Assembly (NCBI GenBank): GCA_045648165.1
Contig: JAZRNL010000016.1
Span: 1 to 34,417, forward strand
From: RGIG9115 sp045648165
Lineage (GTDB): Bacteria; Bacillota; Clostridia; UBA1381
Length of the DNA: 34,417 nucleotides
Direction of reading: 5' to 3'
In this document: piece after piece, positions 1 through 7,266 of the stretch
Numbering within the stretch: the first letter of the stretch is position 1
Layout: the number at the start of each line of letters is the position of its first letter
Made by a program: the position numbers and the translations under genes
The notes under the pieces: model-generated
What the model was told of the DNA's origin: nothing
Seen by the model: the letters and a program-made list of their open reading frames with translations, nothing else
Database searches by the model: none

Positions 1-3
1 GAC

Positions 4-141
4 TTATGTATGTAACGAAACATTGTACATTTCTTTAACGTGGCGAAGCCCCGTTGTATTATATCCGTTTTCCTCCAGAAACCGGCATATACGTTTTTCA
101 ACGGTTTTATCTTCCTGGAAAACAAGAATTGTACAATTCAT
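4..141 (-). CDS. 45-aa ORF resembling the start of a response-regulator receiver domain; short or truncated
   Basis: The ORF starts at the ATG at 139-141 behind a good ribosome binding site (GGAAGGAG) and a perfect SigA promoter, and stops at 4-6. The 45-residue product begins MNCTILVFQEDKTVEKRI and continues RFLEENGYNTTGLRHVKE. This has the rhythm of the first beta strand and helix of a receiver domain (hydrophobic strand, acidic turn, helix, EENGY). A complete receiver is about 120 residues, so the product is either a truncated gene, a frameshift remnant that continues outside the window, or an unrelated small protein. The strong expression signals suggest that the gene is or was real. The receiver comparison is only an impression. 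Confidence 0.45.
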   Translation of the reverse strand: MNCTILVFQEDKTVEKRICRFLEENGYNTTGLRHVKEMYNVSLHT

Positions 142-176
142 TTCACACACTCCTTCCTTGCTTTGTTTACGGCTTA

Positions 177-205
177 ATTATAAACAATTCCTGTCTTTCT
201 GTCAA
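177..205 (-). promoter_or_regulatory. SigA promoter for the 45-aa ORF
   Basis: Read leftward, the -35 box TTGACA (200-205) and the -10 box TATAAT (177-182) are separated by exactly 17 bp. The start codon lies about 36 bases beyond the -10 box. Confidence 0.8.
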
Positions 206-299
206 CACTTTATTTTAATTTTTTGCAATTCTAAGTCGGCGAATTTATGGTACAAATGCGGCTTTTTTAAACCGTCTTTTGCATTGGCTCCTCAGGCTA

Positions 300-328
300 T
301 TGACAACTCAGTTTGTTTAATATATAAT
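300..328 (+). promoter_or_regulatory. SigA promoter for the hemZ operon
   Basis: TTGACA (300-305), a 17-bp spacer and TATAAT (323-328) form a full consensus promoter. The hemZ start codon at 364 is 35 bp downstream. Confidence 0.85.
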
Positions 329-363
329 ATAGTTGGATTTTTATGCGTCGGAGTGGGTGTTAA

Positions 364-1797
364 ATGATATTGATTTTCCAAAGCGGATATAAATGCGAGG
401 ACAAGCTTCGCTTGTTTTGCGGACTGTTTTTTTCAGAGGACGAAGACGTTATCATAAGCAGTGGCTTCGAAAAAGATGAAAAATCCGTTAATGTATACAC
501 AACCGTTACATACAGAGGGAAGGTATATGACGACGATTACCACTACTCCACACAAGGTATAGCCTCAGAAAAAATGCTGAAAAAAGCCTACGACTCAGCA
601 GTTACAAAGAGCTTTTGCCATGCGGCGATGAAAATTAAAAAAATAAATCTCCCATGGGGCGTTATGAGCGGAATACGCCCTGCCAAAAATGTACGTGAAT
701 TTTTAGAAAGCGGAGTAAAAACCGAAGAGCTTGTGCCTCTTCTTTCGCACCTATACGAGGTGGAGCCCGAAAAAGCTCAGCTTGCAATTACGGTAGCAGA
801 AAACGAAAGGGAAATTTTGAAAAAAGCAAATCCCGATTCCGTGAGCATATATGTGGGAATTCCATTTTGCCCAACAAGATGCTTGTATTGCTCCTTTGTT
901 TCAACCGATATAAGAGTCAGCGGGAAATATATGGACGAATACCTGAGGCTTTTGCTCCTTGAAATAGACAAAACTTCTGATATAATAAAAAAAGCAGGAA
1001 AGAGTGTTCAGAACATCTATATCGGCGGTGGAACGCCTACCACCCTTTCGGCAGAGCAAATTTCAATGCTTTTTGAACGTCTGAAAAAACTTATGCCCCA
1101 ACGGGGGCTGGACGAGTTTACCCTGGAAGCAGGACGCCCCGACACAATAACAGCGGAAAAACTGATTGCTGCAAAAAAGGGCGGCGTTACACGTATAAGC
1201 ATAAATCCACAGACTATGAATGAAAAAACTCTAAAAAGAGTAGGCAGAGCACACACCCCTGAAATGGTGGTGAATTGCGTTAAAATGGCACGAGATGCAG
1301 GATTTGATAATATAAATATGGACCTTATTGCAGGGCTTCCGGGCGAAACTCTTGATGACTTTATATACACGGTTGACAAGGTATCGGAGCTTGACCCTGA
1401 GAATATAACAGTTCACTCAATGTGCATAAAAAAATCAGCAGATTTCAGATTTTCGGGAGAAGAGCTTGCAGCAGGCAAGCTTATGAACAGCATGCTCTCT
1501 TATGCACAAAACAAAATGCAGGAAACAGGCAGAGTTCCATATTATATGTATCGCCAGAAAAACATTTCAGGAAATCTTGAAAATGTGGGTTATTCAAAAC
1601 CCGGTTTTATGAGCTTTTACAATATAAACATAATGGAAGAAACACAAACAATCATAGCCGTGGGTTGCGGCGGTAGCACGAAAATAGTAAAAGACGGCAA
1701 AATAAGCAGAATTTTCAACTTTAAGGACCCTAAAACATATATTGACCGATTTGACGAAATACTCGCAAAAAAAGACGAGGTTCTTGAGCTTATATAA
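364..1797 (+). CDS. hemZ: Coproporphyrinogen III oxidase-like radical SAM protein HemZ
   Basis: This is a radical SAM enzyme of the HemN/HemW superfamily, most like the Bacillus HemZ branch (oxygen-independent coproporphyrinogen dehydrogenase). The [4Fe-4S]-binding CxxxCxxC motif is visible at C169, C173 and C176 (FCPTRCLYC), followed by the SAM-contacting GGGTP at 221-225. The N-terminal extension of about 160 residues before the cluster motif is typical of HemZ and absent from HemW, and 477 aa is close to the usual length of about 500. The ATG at 364 is preceded by GGAG and is the first gene after the consensus promoter at 300-328. The rest of the haem pathway is not in this window, so the physiological substrate is inferred from the family. 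Confidence 0.88.
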   Translation: MILIFQSGYKCEDKLRLFCGLFFSEDEDVIISSGFEKDEKSVNVYTTVTYRGKVYDDDYHYSTQGIASEKMLKKAYDSAVTKSFCHAAMKIKKINLPWGVMSGIRPAKNVREFLESGVKTEELVPLLSHLYEVEPEKAQLAITVAENEREILKKANPDSVSIYVGIPFCPTRCLYCSFVSTDIRVSGKYMDEYLRLLLLEIDKTSDIIKKAGKSVQNIYIGGGTPTTLSAEQISMLFERLKKLMPQRGLDEFTLEAGRPDTITAEKLIAAKKGGVTRISINPQTMNEKTLKRVGRAHTPEMVVNCVKMARDAGFDNINMDLIAGLPGETLDDFIYTVDKVSELDPENITVHSMCIKKSADFRFSGEELAAGKLMNSMLSYAQNKMQETGRVPYYMYRQKNISGNLENVGYSKPGFMSFYNINIMEETQTIIAVGCGGSTKIVKDGKISRIFNFKDPKTYIDRFDEILAKKDEVLELI

Positions 1798-1813
1798 AGG
1801 AGAGGAAACGTAG

Positions 1814-2797
1814 ATGGCACAGAGTATTACCGACAGGATATCAGATGAATACGACCGCATAAGGTCTGATGCAAAAGTTGCCCGTAACAATCGCATTTTG
1901 GAAATTCACGAGAAATTTCCGGAGCTTGAGAAAATCAGGCTGGACATAGTAACCGCAGGTCAGAACTCTGCAATAGAACTTTCACGGAATATTGATAAAG
2001 AGGACGAAATCAAAAAAAAGCTTGAAAAAACAGTAAAAAAGCTTGAAGCTGAACGCAACAAAATAATAAAAGAAAACGGAATTGATGAAGATTATGACCA
2101 AATCCGTTACGAGTGCACAAAATGTATGGATACAGGCTTTATCGGAAAGGAAAAATGTGACTGTTACCGCACAAAAGTAACTCGCTATACATACGAGCAG
2201 TCTAACCTTTCAAAACATATGCGTGGGATTTCTTTCAAACATTTTGATTTCAAGTACTTCGATAAAGAAAAAGATTCAACCGGCATTTCACCTTTTATGC
2301 GAATAGAAAAAGCGTATAAGGCGGCAAAGGAAATGACAGAAAATTTTGCTGCATATGATAAAAGCTTTTTGTATTTCGGCGAACCCGGCACAGGCAAAAC
2401 TTTTCTTGCTGGCTGCATTGCCACAGAGCTTATTGAAAAAGGCCATTCCGTTGTTTATATAAGTGCAGGAAAGCTTTTTGAGATAATGGAAAATAAAAGA
2501 TACAGCCGTCCCCGTGACGAAGCAGACGACGAGCTTATAGCATCTGCATACAACTGTGAGCTTCTTATTCTCGACGACCTGGGAGCCGAAGCTCCATCTA
2601 AGCTTTCCCCATCATTCGCCTGCGACATACTAAATGAGCGTATGATGTCTGGCAAAAAAATGATAATCTGCACAAACCTTGACCCGGACGATTTATCAAG
2701 GGCTTATACCCAAAGGTTTGTTTCCAGATTTTTTGAACATTTCTATGCTCTTAAGTTTACAGGCAAAGATATAAGAAAGCAAAAGATGTATGAATGA
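1814..2797 (+). CDS. DnaC/IstB-like AAA+ ATP-binding protein (primosomal loader type)
   Basis: The product is a 327-aa AAA+ ATPase of the DnaC/DnaI helicase-loader family. Walker A is GEPGTGKT at 189-196 and Walker B is LLILDDLG at about 250-257. The first 100 residues are charged and probably helical or coiled coil. They are followed by a cysteine cluster (C101, C104, C115, C117) that looks like a zinc knuckle, as seen in clostridial DnaC-like proteins. The start has a good ribosome binding site (AAAGGAGAGG) 17 bases after hemZ. The 3' end overlaps the next gene by 8 bp, indicating translational coupling. Helicase loading is inferred. It is not next to a dnaB or dnaD-like gene here, and IstB-type transposition helpers share the fold, but no transposase is present. 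Confidence 0.82.
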   Translation: MAQSITDRISDEYDRIRSDAKVARNNRILEIHEKFPELEKIRLDIVTAGQNSAIELSRNIDKEDEIKKKLEKTVKKLEAERNKIIKENGIDEDYDQIRYECTKCMDTGFIGKEKCDCYRTKVTRYTYEQSNLSKHMRGISFKHFDFKYFDKEKDSTGISPFMRIEKAYKAAKEMTENFAAYDKSFLYFGEPGTGKTFLAGCIATELIEKGHSVVYISAGKLFEIMENKRYSRPRDEADDELIASAYNCELLILDDLGAEAPSKLSPSFACDILNERMMSGKKMIICTNLDPDDLSRAYTQRFVSRFFEHFYALKFTGKDIRKQKMYE

Positions 2798-3257
2798 TTT
2801 GAAAGACAAAACGGTGTGCTTTACAGGACACCGCAACGTAATCCATAAAAATTTAGACGAAAGACTTGATGAAATCGTCACCACTCTTGCGGAAGAAGGT
2901 TTTTTATATTTTGGAACAGGAGGAGCAAAAGGCTTTGATTACCTTGCCGCAAAAAGCGTGCTGAGGGTACAGAAAAACTTTCCGGAAATAAAGCTTATTA
3001 TTGTTATACCCTGTTCTGATTACTATGAGCGATGGATGAATGACGATAAAAGTCAGTATTTTGATATACTAAAAAAAGCACACAAAGTAAAAGTAATGAG
3101 TGACCATTACTACAGAGGATGTATGCAGGTGCGGAACAAGCACCTTGTGGAAAACAGCTCGGTTTGCGTTGATTATTTGTACAAACCCTGTGGCGGTACT
3201 TCCTTTACAGTGGAATATGCCCGAAAAAAAGGGCTTACATTGGTGAGTGTTATATAG
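2790..3257 (+). CDS. SLOG-fold (YpsA/DUF1273-like) protein
   Basis: This 155-aa protein opens with CFTGHR (residues 10-15), the signature of the YpsA/DUF1273 branch of the SLOG (SMF/DprA-LOG) superfamily. A glycine-rich nucleotide-binding segment (FGTGGAKGFDYLAA, about 41-54) follows, and a second conserved stretch ends GGTSFTVEYARKKG. SLOG proteins bind nucleotide-derived ligands. The specific ligand is unknown. The ATG overlaps the end of the DnaC-like gene by 8 bp, and the stop codon abuts the comF start, so it is co-translated with both neighbours. In Bacillus, ypsA has been linked to cell division and oxidative stress. Carrying that role over here would be a guess. Confidence 0.78.
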   Translation: MNDLKDKTVCFTGHRNVIHKNLDERLDEIVTTLAEEGFLYFGTGGAKGFDYLAAKSVLRVQKNFPEIKLIIVIPCSDYYERWMNDDKSQYFDILKKAHKVKVMSDHYYRGCMQVRNKHLVENSSVCVDYLYKPCGGTSFTVEYARKKGLTLVSVI

Positions 3258-3977
3258 ATGAACATACTTTCAATTTTTGACAGCAATGAATATACAAAAT
3301 GTATATTCTGTGGCAGGGTTGTGAGAAAAAGAAACTGTGCCGAGATATCCGGGGAAACCGGTGTGTGCAAAGACTGCAACCGTCATCTTCCCATAGTACC
3401 TGTGGGGACAACTTTTCAGGAACACAGAAATTACATTGACTACTGCATGGCAACATTTTTCTACCGTTCCCCCATTCGCGAGAAAATTCTTGAGTATAAA
3501 TTCAGATTTTGCACTGCTTATGCAAATATTTTTGCAAAGTATATGTATGTGTACTACAACTCTGTGATAGATGAAGCAGACTATCCTGATATTATTGTAC
3601 CTGTACCATTATCAGACCAACGCCTTAAAGAAAGAGGCTATAATCAGTCGGAGCTGTTGTCGGAACCTCTTGCAAAAATGCTGGAGCTTGAGCATAATAC
3701 CAATTGCCTCAAAAGAGTGCGGCATACCATAAAGCAGTCAGAGCTTCCGCCGAGAGAAAGAGCCGAGAATATCGCGAATGCATTCAAAGCAGATAGTTCA
3801 ATTGTTTTTAACAAATCAATACTTCTCATTGATGATATATACACAACCGGCAGTACAGTAAAGGAGTGCGCACGCACGCTTACAGATGCAGGGGCAAGAA
3901 ACGTACGCGTGTTCACTCTGGCACGCCAACCGGGACTGAAAAAGAGCAAAGAATATAATGATTTGTTTTCAAACTAA
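3258..3977 (+). CDS. comF: ComF-family phosphoribosyltransferase-like protein with zinc ribbon
   Basis: The 239-aa product has the ComF layout. An N-terminal four-cysteine zinc ribbon (C15, C18, C37, C40) is followed by a type I phosphoribosyltransferase domain. That domain has the conserved RGYNQ (126-130) and the PRPP-binding loop ILLIDDIYTTGST (about 188-200). ComFC proteins take part in handling incoming DNA during competence. In many non-competent clostridia the gene is simply conserved and its substrate is unknown. The ATG follows the preceding TAG with no gap. It is the last gene of the hemZ operon, and its stop codon lies inside the bidirectional terminator at 3971-4009. Confidence 0.85.
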   Translation: MNILSIFDSNEYTKCIFCGRVVRKRNCAEISGETGVCKDCNRHLPIVPVGTTFQEHRNYIDYCMATFFYRSPIREKILEYKFRFCTAYANIFAKYMYVYYNSVIDEADYPDIIVPVPLSDQRLKERGYNQSELLSEPLAKMLELEHNTNCLKRVRHTIKQSELPPRERAENIANAFKADSSIVFNKSILLIDDIYTTGSTVKECARTLTDAGARNVRVFTLARQPGLKKSKEYNDLFSN

Positions 3978-4009
3978 AAAAAGCGGCTTAATGCCACTTT
4001 TTTTAGTTT
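3971..4009. terminator. Bidirectional terminator between convergent comF and relQ
   Basis: A stem pairs 3971-3983 with 3997-4009, extended by GGC/GCC across a 5-nt loop (3988-3992). A and T runs on either side provide a U-tract for both directions. The single mismatch (3984/3996) becomes a G-U pair in the leftward transcript. The stop codons of comF (3975-3977) and relQ (4003-4005) both lie within the stem. Confidence 0.8.
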
Positions 4010-4617
4010 TCTATTTGTTCATTAAGCCTTGCCATCCGCTCGTCCAGGAAGGTTACTATATTTGCGCAATCATTAAGCTCTTCACAAAGCCCTGCCGGAA
4101 TACTGGACTTATACTTATATCGCATTTTATGTTCAAGACTTGCCCAGAAATCCATGGCAATTGTTCTTATCTGGACTTCCACCCGTACAGTTTCAACCTT
4201 TGAAGAAAGATATACAGGTACCTCGATTAGCATATGATAGCTTCTGTAGCCTGTATCCTTAGGATTAGTTATATAATCCTTTACCCGCAAAACCTTAATA
4301 TGCTTCTGTGCCTCGATAACCGTGGCAATATTATATATATCGTTTGTAAATGAACAAATAATTCGTATACCTGCTATGTCATCAATATATTTTACTGCAT
4401 TTTCCCACGTAGGCTCCCAGCCTCTCTTTACAAGCTTACTGGAAATACTCTGAGGTGTTTTGAGCCTTGATTTTATGTGTTCTATAGGATTTGACATAGA
4501 ACGTGAAACAAATTCTTCATTAATTGTTTCAAACATAACGTTAAGACTTTTCAGTGCCGATTTGTAATTAATAACTGCATTAGAATATTCCTCAGCAGTC
4601 ATGCTCTCTATTTTCAT
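4003..4617 (-). CDS. relQ: Small alarmone synthetase RelQ (GTP pyrophosphokinase)
   Basis: This is a single-domain (p)ppGpp synthetase that transfers pyrophosphate from ATP to GTP or GDP in stress signalling. Its 204 residues match the RelQ/YjbM family (about 210 aa), with no hydrolase, TGS or ACT domains. Visible motifs are RLKTPQSISSKL (substrate loop, 51-62), DDIAGIRI (79-86), NPKDTGYRSYH (118-128) and EVQIRT (147-152, with the catalytic glutamate), followed by DFWASLEHK. The start is preceded by GGAAAGGAG. A TATAAT-like -10 lies at 4659-4664 without an obvious -35. It is convergent with comF. RelQ fits better than RelP because of the short N-terminus and the EVQIRT context. Confidence 0.88.
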   Translation of the reverse strand: MKIESMTAEEYSNAVINYKSALKSLNVMFETINEEFVSRSMSNPIEHIKSRLKTPQSISSKLVKRGWEPTWENAVKYIDDIAGIRIICSFTNDIYNIATVIEAQKHIKVLRVKDYITNPKDTGYRSYHMLIEVPVYLSSKVETVRVEVQIRTIAMDFWASLEHKMRYKYKSSIPAGLCEELNDCANIVTFLDERMARLNEQIEN

Positions 4618-4730
4618 AGTATGCTCCTTTCCCCTCCGAACAATTGAACCATAATTAAATTATACTATACAAAAATTGAAATTACCACCCCTGAAAACAA
4701 AAATTAATAGTAATTTAACAAATCAATTCA

Positions 4731-4786
4731 AAAAAAAGAAACCCGTATGCCGAGCATCCCTAAGGACACTCGGCATACGCAGGTTT
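4731..4786 (-). terminator. Rho-independent terminator of the coiled-coil protein gene
   Basis: CGTATGCCGAG (4744-4754) pairs perfectly with CTCGGCATACG (4769-4779) over a 14-nt loop. The leftward transcript continues into a U-rich run (complement of the A-tract at 4731-4741). It lies 17 bp past the stop codon at 4803. Confidence 0.85.
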
Positions 4787-4802
4787 CTCTTTAAATATAG
4801 AT

Positions 4803-5498
4803 TTATTCCCCAAGGATGTTTCGTATATATTCGTCAAATTCCTTATCAGGGAGACCTGCAGGTGAGGTTGAAACGCTGCCTGCTGCCATTGCAGGCATTG
4901 CACCATTTTCAACAAAACCTCTGCCGGGAGCTGTGTGACGGGCAAGATACTTCAGATATGCCCCGTAAACAGAGCCCATTTTGTCAAACTCTGCTTTGAA
5001 CTCAGGTTCATTGTCATAAAGGTAGTTAAAGTTAAAGTCTGCAAAGTACTTTTTGATGTCTTCCTCCTGTTCCTTCATTTTCTGTCTGAAGAGCTGATAT
5101 CGCTTCTGCTGAGCCATCATCCGGTCATAGAGCTTGGCTTTGTCTGCTTCGTTCACAGGTAATGACTCTGCCTGTGCAGAAACGGGTACAGCTTTCGGAT
5201 CAATCGCCTTTACGTCCGAGTGAGCGGTCTCCTCCTTAGTCTGCTTTGAAGCAACAACATCACGGAGAGCTCCCAGCTCTGCAATGATTTTGTTCATATC
5301 CTCTCTGAGAGTCTGGATATCCTCCGCCATCATTGACTGATTTTCAGATACTGCATCAACCTCATCTTTCTGCTCATCAACCATTATCCCGTCAATGTAG
5401 CGTTCAAATTCAGCATCGCTCATTTCCTTTACTGTCTTTTCCTTCGATGTGTTTTCTGCCTCCGCAGAAATGTTTTTGTTTTCAGATTTTTTCTTCAT
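4803..5498 (-). CDS. Hypothetical acidic coiled-coil protein with a repeated end motif
   Basis: I do not recognise this 231-aa family. There is no signal peptide or membrane segment. It begins with a lysine/glutamate-rich tail, has heptad-like helix at about 50-85 (ENQSMMAEDIQTLREDMNKIIAELGAL is clearly helical in character), and a second charged helix at about 125-155. The C-terminal part is alanine/glycine/proline-rich and may be flexible. A 12-residue motif occurs at both ends: DAEFERYIDGIM (28-39) and DKEFDEYIRNIL (218-229). The layout recalls scaffold or adaptor proteins, but no phage genes are nearby. It is monocistronic, with its own promoter (5553-5580), a good ribosome binding site (AAAGGAG) and a terminator. 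Confidence 0.7.
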   Translation of the reverse strand: MKKKSENKNISAEAENTSKEKTVKEMSDAEFERYIDGIMVDEQKDEVDAVSENQSMMAEDIQTLREDMNKIIAELGALRDVVASKQTKEETAHSDVKAIDPKAVPVSAQAESLPVNEADKAKLYDRMMAQQKRYQLFRQKMKEQEEDIKKYFADFNFNYLYDNEPEFKAEFDKMGSVYGAYLKYLARHTAPGRGFVENGAMPAMAAGSVSTSPAGLPDKEFDEYIRNILGE

Positions 5499-5524
5499 AA
5501 AAAAATCTCCTTTCTAATTTTTTC

Positions 5525-5580
5525 TTGCGATTTTGTATCGCAATTTAATCATATCATAAATCTGGCGGAAAAACCGTCAA
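5525..5580 (-). promoter_or_regulatory. SigA promoter and leader hairpin of the coiled-coil protein gene
   Basis: Read leftward, TTGACG (5575-5580), a 16-bp spacer and TATGAT (5553-5558). The leader then holds a perfect 7-bp hairpin (TTGCGAT/ATCGCAA, 5525-5543) just before the ribosome binding site. The promoter is divergent from the oxidoreductase promoter 31 bp away. Confidence 0.65.
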
Positions 5581-5610
5581 CTTTTGCATAATCTAAGTCA
5601 AAATTGTGTA

Positions 5611-5639
5611 TTGACATTTTAAACAAACTATTGTATTAT
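5611..5639 (+). promoter_or_regulatory. SigA promoter of the Gfo/Idh/MocA gene
   Basis: TTGACA (5611-5616), a 17-bp spacer and TATTAT (5634-5639). The start codon is at 5688, giving a leader of about 40 nt. Confidence 0.75.
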
Positions 5640-5687
5640 TTAGGTGTATGTTATAATTACAATTTAAGTCGAAAGGAGACTATTATT

Positions 5688-6851
5688 ATGGCAAACGTTC
5701 TTGATAAGTTCAAAGATGTATCAAAAGACGAGGTAGTTATCGACAGAAGCAAGAAGCTTAAGGTCGGCATTATCGGCACAGGCTGGATTGCAGAGGCTCA
5801 CGTTAGCAGCCTTAAAGAGTTTGATGACGTGGAAATAGTTGCAGGTGCAGACCTTATCCCCGGAAAAGCAGAAGCATTCTTCAAAAAGTTTGAGGTAGAA
5901 AATGCTCGTTGCTATCCCGACCACAAGTCAATGATTGACAATGAAGAGCTCGATGCTGTATGTGTATGTACATACAACAAAACTCACGCAGAGTGTACAA
6001 TTTACGCTCTCGAGCACGGTGTTCACGTAATGCTTGAAAAGCCTATGTGTGTTACAACAGAAGAAGCTGTTGCAATCATGAAGGCAGAAAAGGCAAGCGG
6101 TAAAATCGTATCAGTTGGCTTCCAGCCCAGATTTGACCCCAATATGAAGCTTGTTAAGCAGATTGTTCAGTCAGGCGAGCTTGGCGACATCTACTACATC
6201 CAGACAGGCGGCGGAAGAAGAACTGGTATTCCTTTCCCCTTTGGCACAACTTTTATCGATCCTGAAACAGGCGTTATCGGTGCTATGGGTGATATCGGAT
6301 GTTATTCACTCGATATGGTGCTCAATGCAATTGGATATCCGAAGCCCCTTACTGTAACAGGCTACACATCTGACTTCTTTGGTAAGAGCAGAGACTATGT
6401 TGGCTATACAAAATCAGGTAAAGAAGATTACGCTGACATATTCGGAGTTGAAGATTTCGCTGCAGCATTTGTAAGACTCGAAGGCGGAATCATCCTCGAC
6501 TTCAGAATTGCATGGGCAATGCACCTCGACACACCCGGTGATACAATCATTATGGGTACAAAGGGAAGCCTCAGAATTCCTTCAACAGAATGTTGGAACG
6601 GTTCTGTCGGCGGTGACCTCACCATTTATCATAACATGGCAGGCGAGGCTATCCAAACTACTATTCCGAAGGTTGACCGTCCGGTGAATGCTTTCCGTGA
6701 AAAGCTTAGATCTTTCTTAGATGCAGTTCATACAAATGGAAAATCACCTGTTCCTACAAGTGAAATCCTCTACAACCAGGCTATTATCGACCACATTATC
6801 AAATCAGCTAAGGCAGGCCGCGAAGTAGAAGTAGAAATTCCCGAAATCTAA
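5688..6851 (+). CDS. Gfo/Idh/MocA-family NAD(P)-dependent oxidoreductase
   Basis: This sugar or cyclitol dehydrogenase-like enzyme is 387 aa from the ATG at 5688. That start has GAAAGGAG 8-9 bases upstream; longer readings would run into the promoter at 5611-5639. The N-terminal Rossmann fold shows VGIIGTGWIAEAH (26-38), and the family EKP motif is at 117-119 (MLEKPM). The C-terminal half is the alpha/beta substrate domain. The gene stands alone between its own promoter and terminator. Its codon choice (GGC, AAG, GTT, CTC) is more biased than that of most neighbours and closer to rpmB and the ferredoxin, suggesting high expression. The substrate cannot be read from sequence; inositol- or glucose-type polyols are usual for the family. 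Confidence 0.85.
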   Translation: MANVLDKFKDVSKDEVVIDRSKKLKVGIIGTGWIAEAHVSSLKEFDDVEIVAGADLIPGKAEAFFKKFEVENARCYPDHKSMIDNEELDAVCVCTYNKTHAECTIYALEHGVHVMLEKPMCVTTEEAVAIMKAEKASGKIVSVGFQPRFDPNMKLVKQIVQSGELGDIYYIQTGGGRRTGIPFPFGTTFIDPETGVIGAMGDIGCYSLDMVLNAIGYPKPLTVTGYTSDFFGKSRDYVGYTKSGKEDYADIFGVEDFAAAFVRLEGGIILDFRIAWAMHLDTPGDTIIMGTKGSLRIPSTECWNGSVGGDLTIYHNMAGEAIQTTIPKVDRPVNAFREKLRSFLDAVHTNGKSPVPTSEILYNQAIIDHIIKSAKAGREVEVEIPEI

Positions 6852-6923
6852 GTATTAAAAGATCCATCCATGGATTATGGGGATGTTTAAAAATGCACAG
6901 ACCGTTTAATGGCTTTGTTGCAT

Positions 6924-6961
6924 AAAAAAAGCTGAACGAAAATTTTTCGTTCAGCTTTTTT
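6924..6961. terminator. Bidirectional terminator between the oxidoreductase and ferredoxin genes
   Basis: GCTGAACGA (6931-6939) pairs with TCGTTCAGC (6947-6955). It is flanked by seven A on the left and six T on the right, so it can terminate the rightward oxidoreductase and the leftward ferredoxin transcripts. Confidence 0.88.
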
Positions 6962-6970
6962 ATTTAATTA

Positions 6971-7141
6971 TTAGCCTTCAACAGGTGCACCTACGGGACA
7001 AACATTTGCGCAGTTACCGCAATCGATACATGTATCTGCATCGATAACGTACTTGTCATCACCTTCGCTGATGCAGCTTACGGGACATTCTGAAGCACAA
7101 GCACCACAGTTGATGCATTCATCAGTAATCTTAAATGCCAT
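6971..7141 (-). CDS. 2[4Fe-4S] ferredoxin
   Basis: This 56-aa clostridial-type ferredoxin carries low-potential electrons in the cytoplasm for anaerobic metabolism. Two complete cluster motifs are visible: CINCGACASECP near the N-terminus and CIDCGNCANVCP near the C-terminus. Each is CxxCxxCxxxCP, separated by about 20 residues. The length and two-fold symmetry match the classical family. The start has an excellent ribosome binding site (AAAGGGAGGTG). It is transcribed from its own promoter at 7238-7266 and ends at the terminator 6924-6961. No redox partner gene is adjacent, so it probably serves general metabolism. Confidence 0.93.
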   Translation of the reverse strand: MAFKITDECINCGACASECPVSCISEGDDKYVIDADTCIDCGNCANVCPVGAPVEG

Positions 7142-7237
7142 TTAAAAACACCTCCCTTTATATTCTAAACCTTTAGGCAATTGCAAAAAGGTCTTTCGGC
7201 AAAAATCATATATATAAAGATCCTTGTCTACTTTTAA

Positions 7238-7266
7238 ATTGTACCACAAAAACATTTATTCTTCAA
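7238..7266 (-). promoter_or_regulatory. Extended -10 promoter of the ferredoxin gene
   Basis: Read leftward, TTGAAG (7261-7266), a 17-bp spacer and TACAAT (7238-7243) preceded by TGG (extended -10). The -35 box overlaps the last codons of ricT. The leader is about 90 nt and contains a weak ACCTTT/AAAGGT hairpin. Confidence 0.6.

Noticed and set aside
1017..1379. 120-aa minus-strand ORF inside hemZ
   Set aside because: It is the shadow of hemZ codons, with no ribosome binding site.
2790..3977. A defence island (SLOG plus ATPase)
   Set aside because: The genes match housekeeping YpsA/DnaC/ComF-type families; no nuclease, TIR, reverse transcriptase or membrane effector is nearby.
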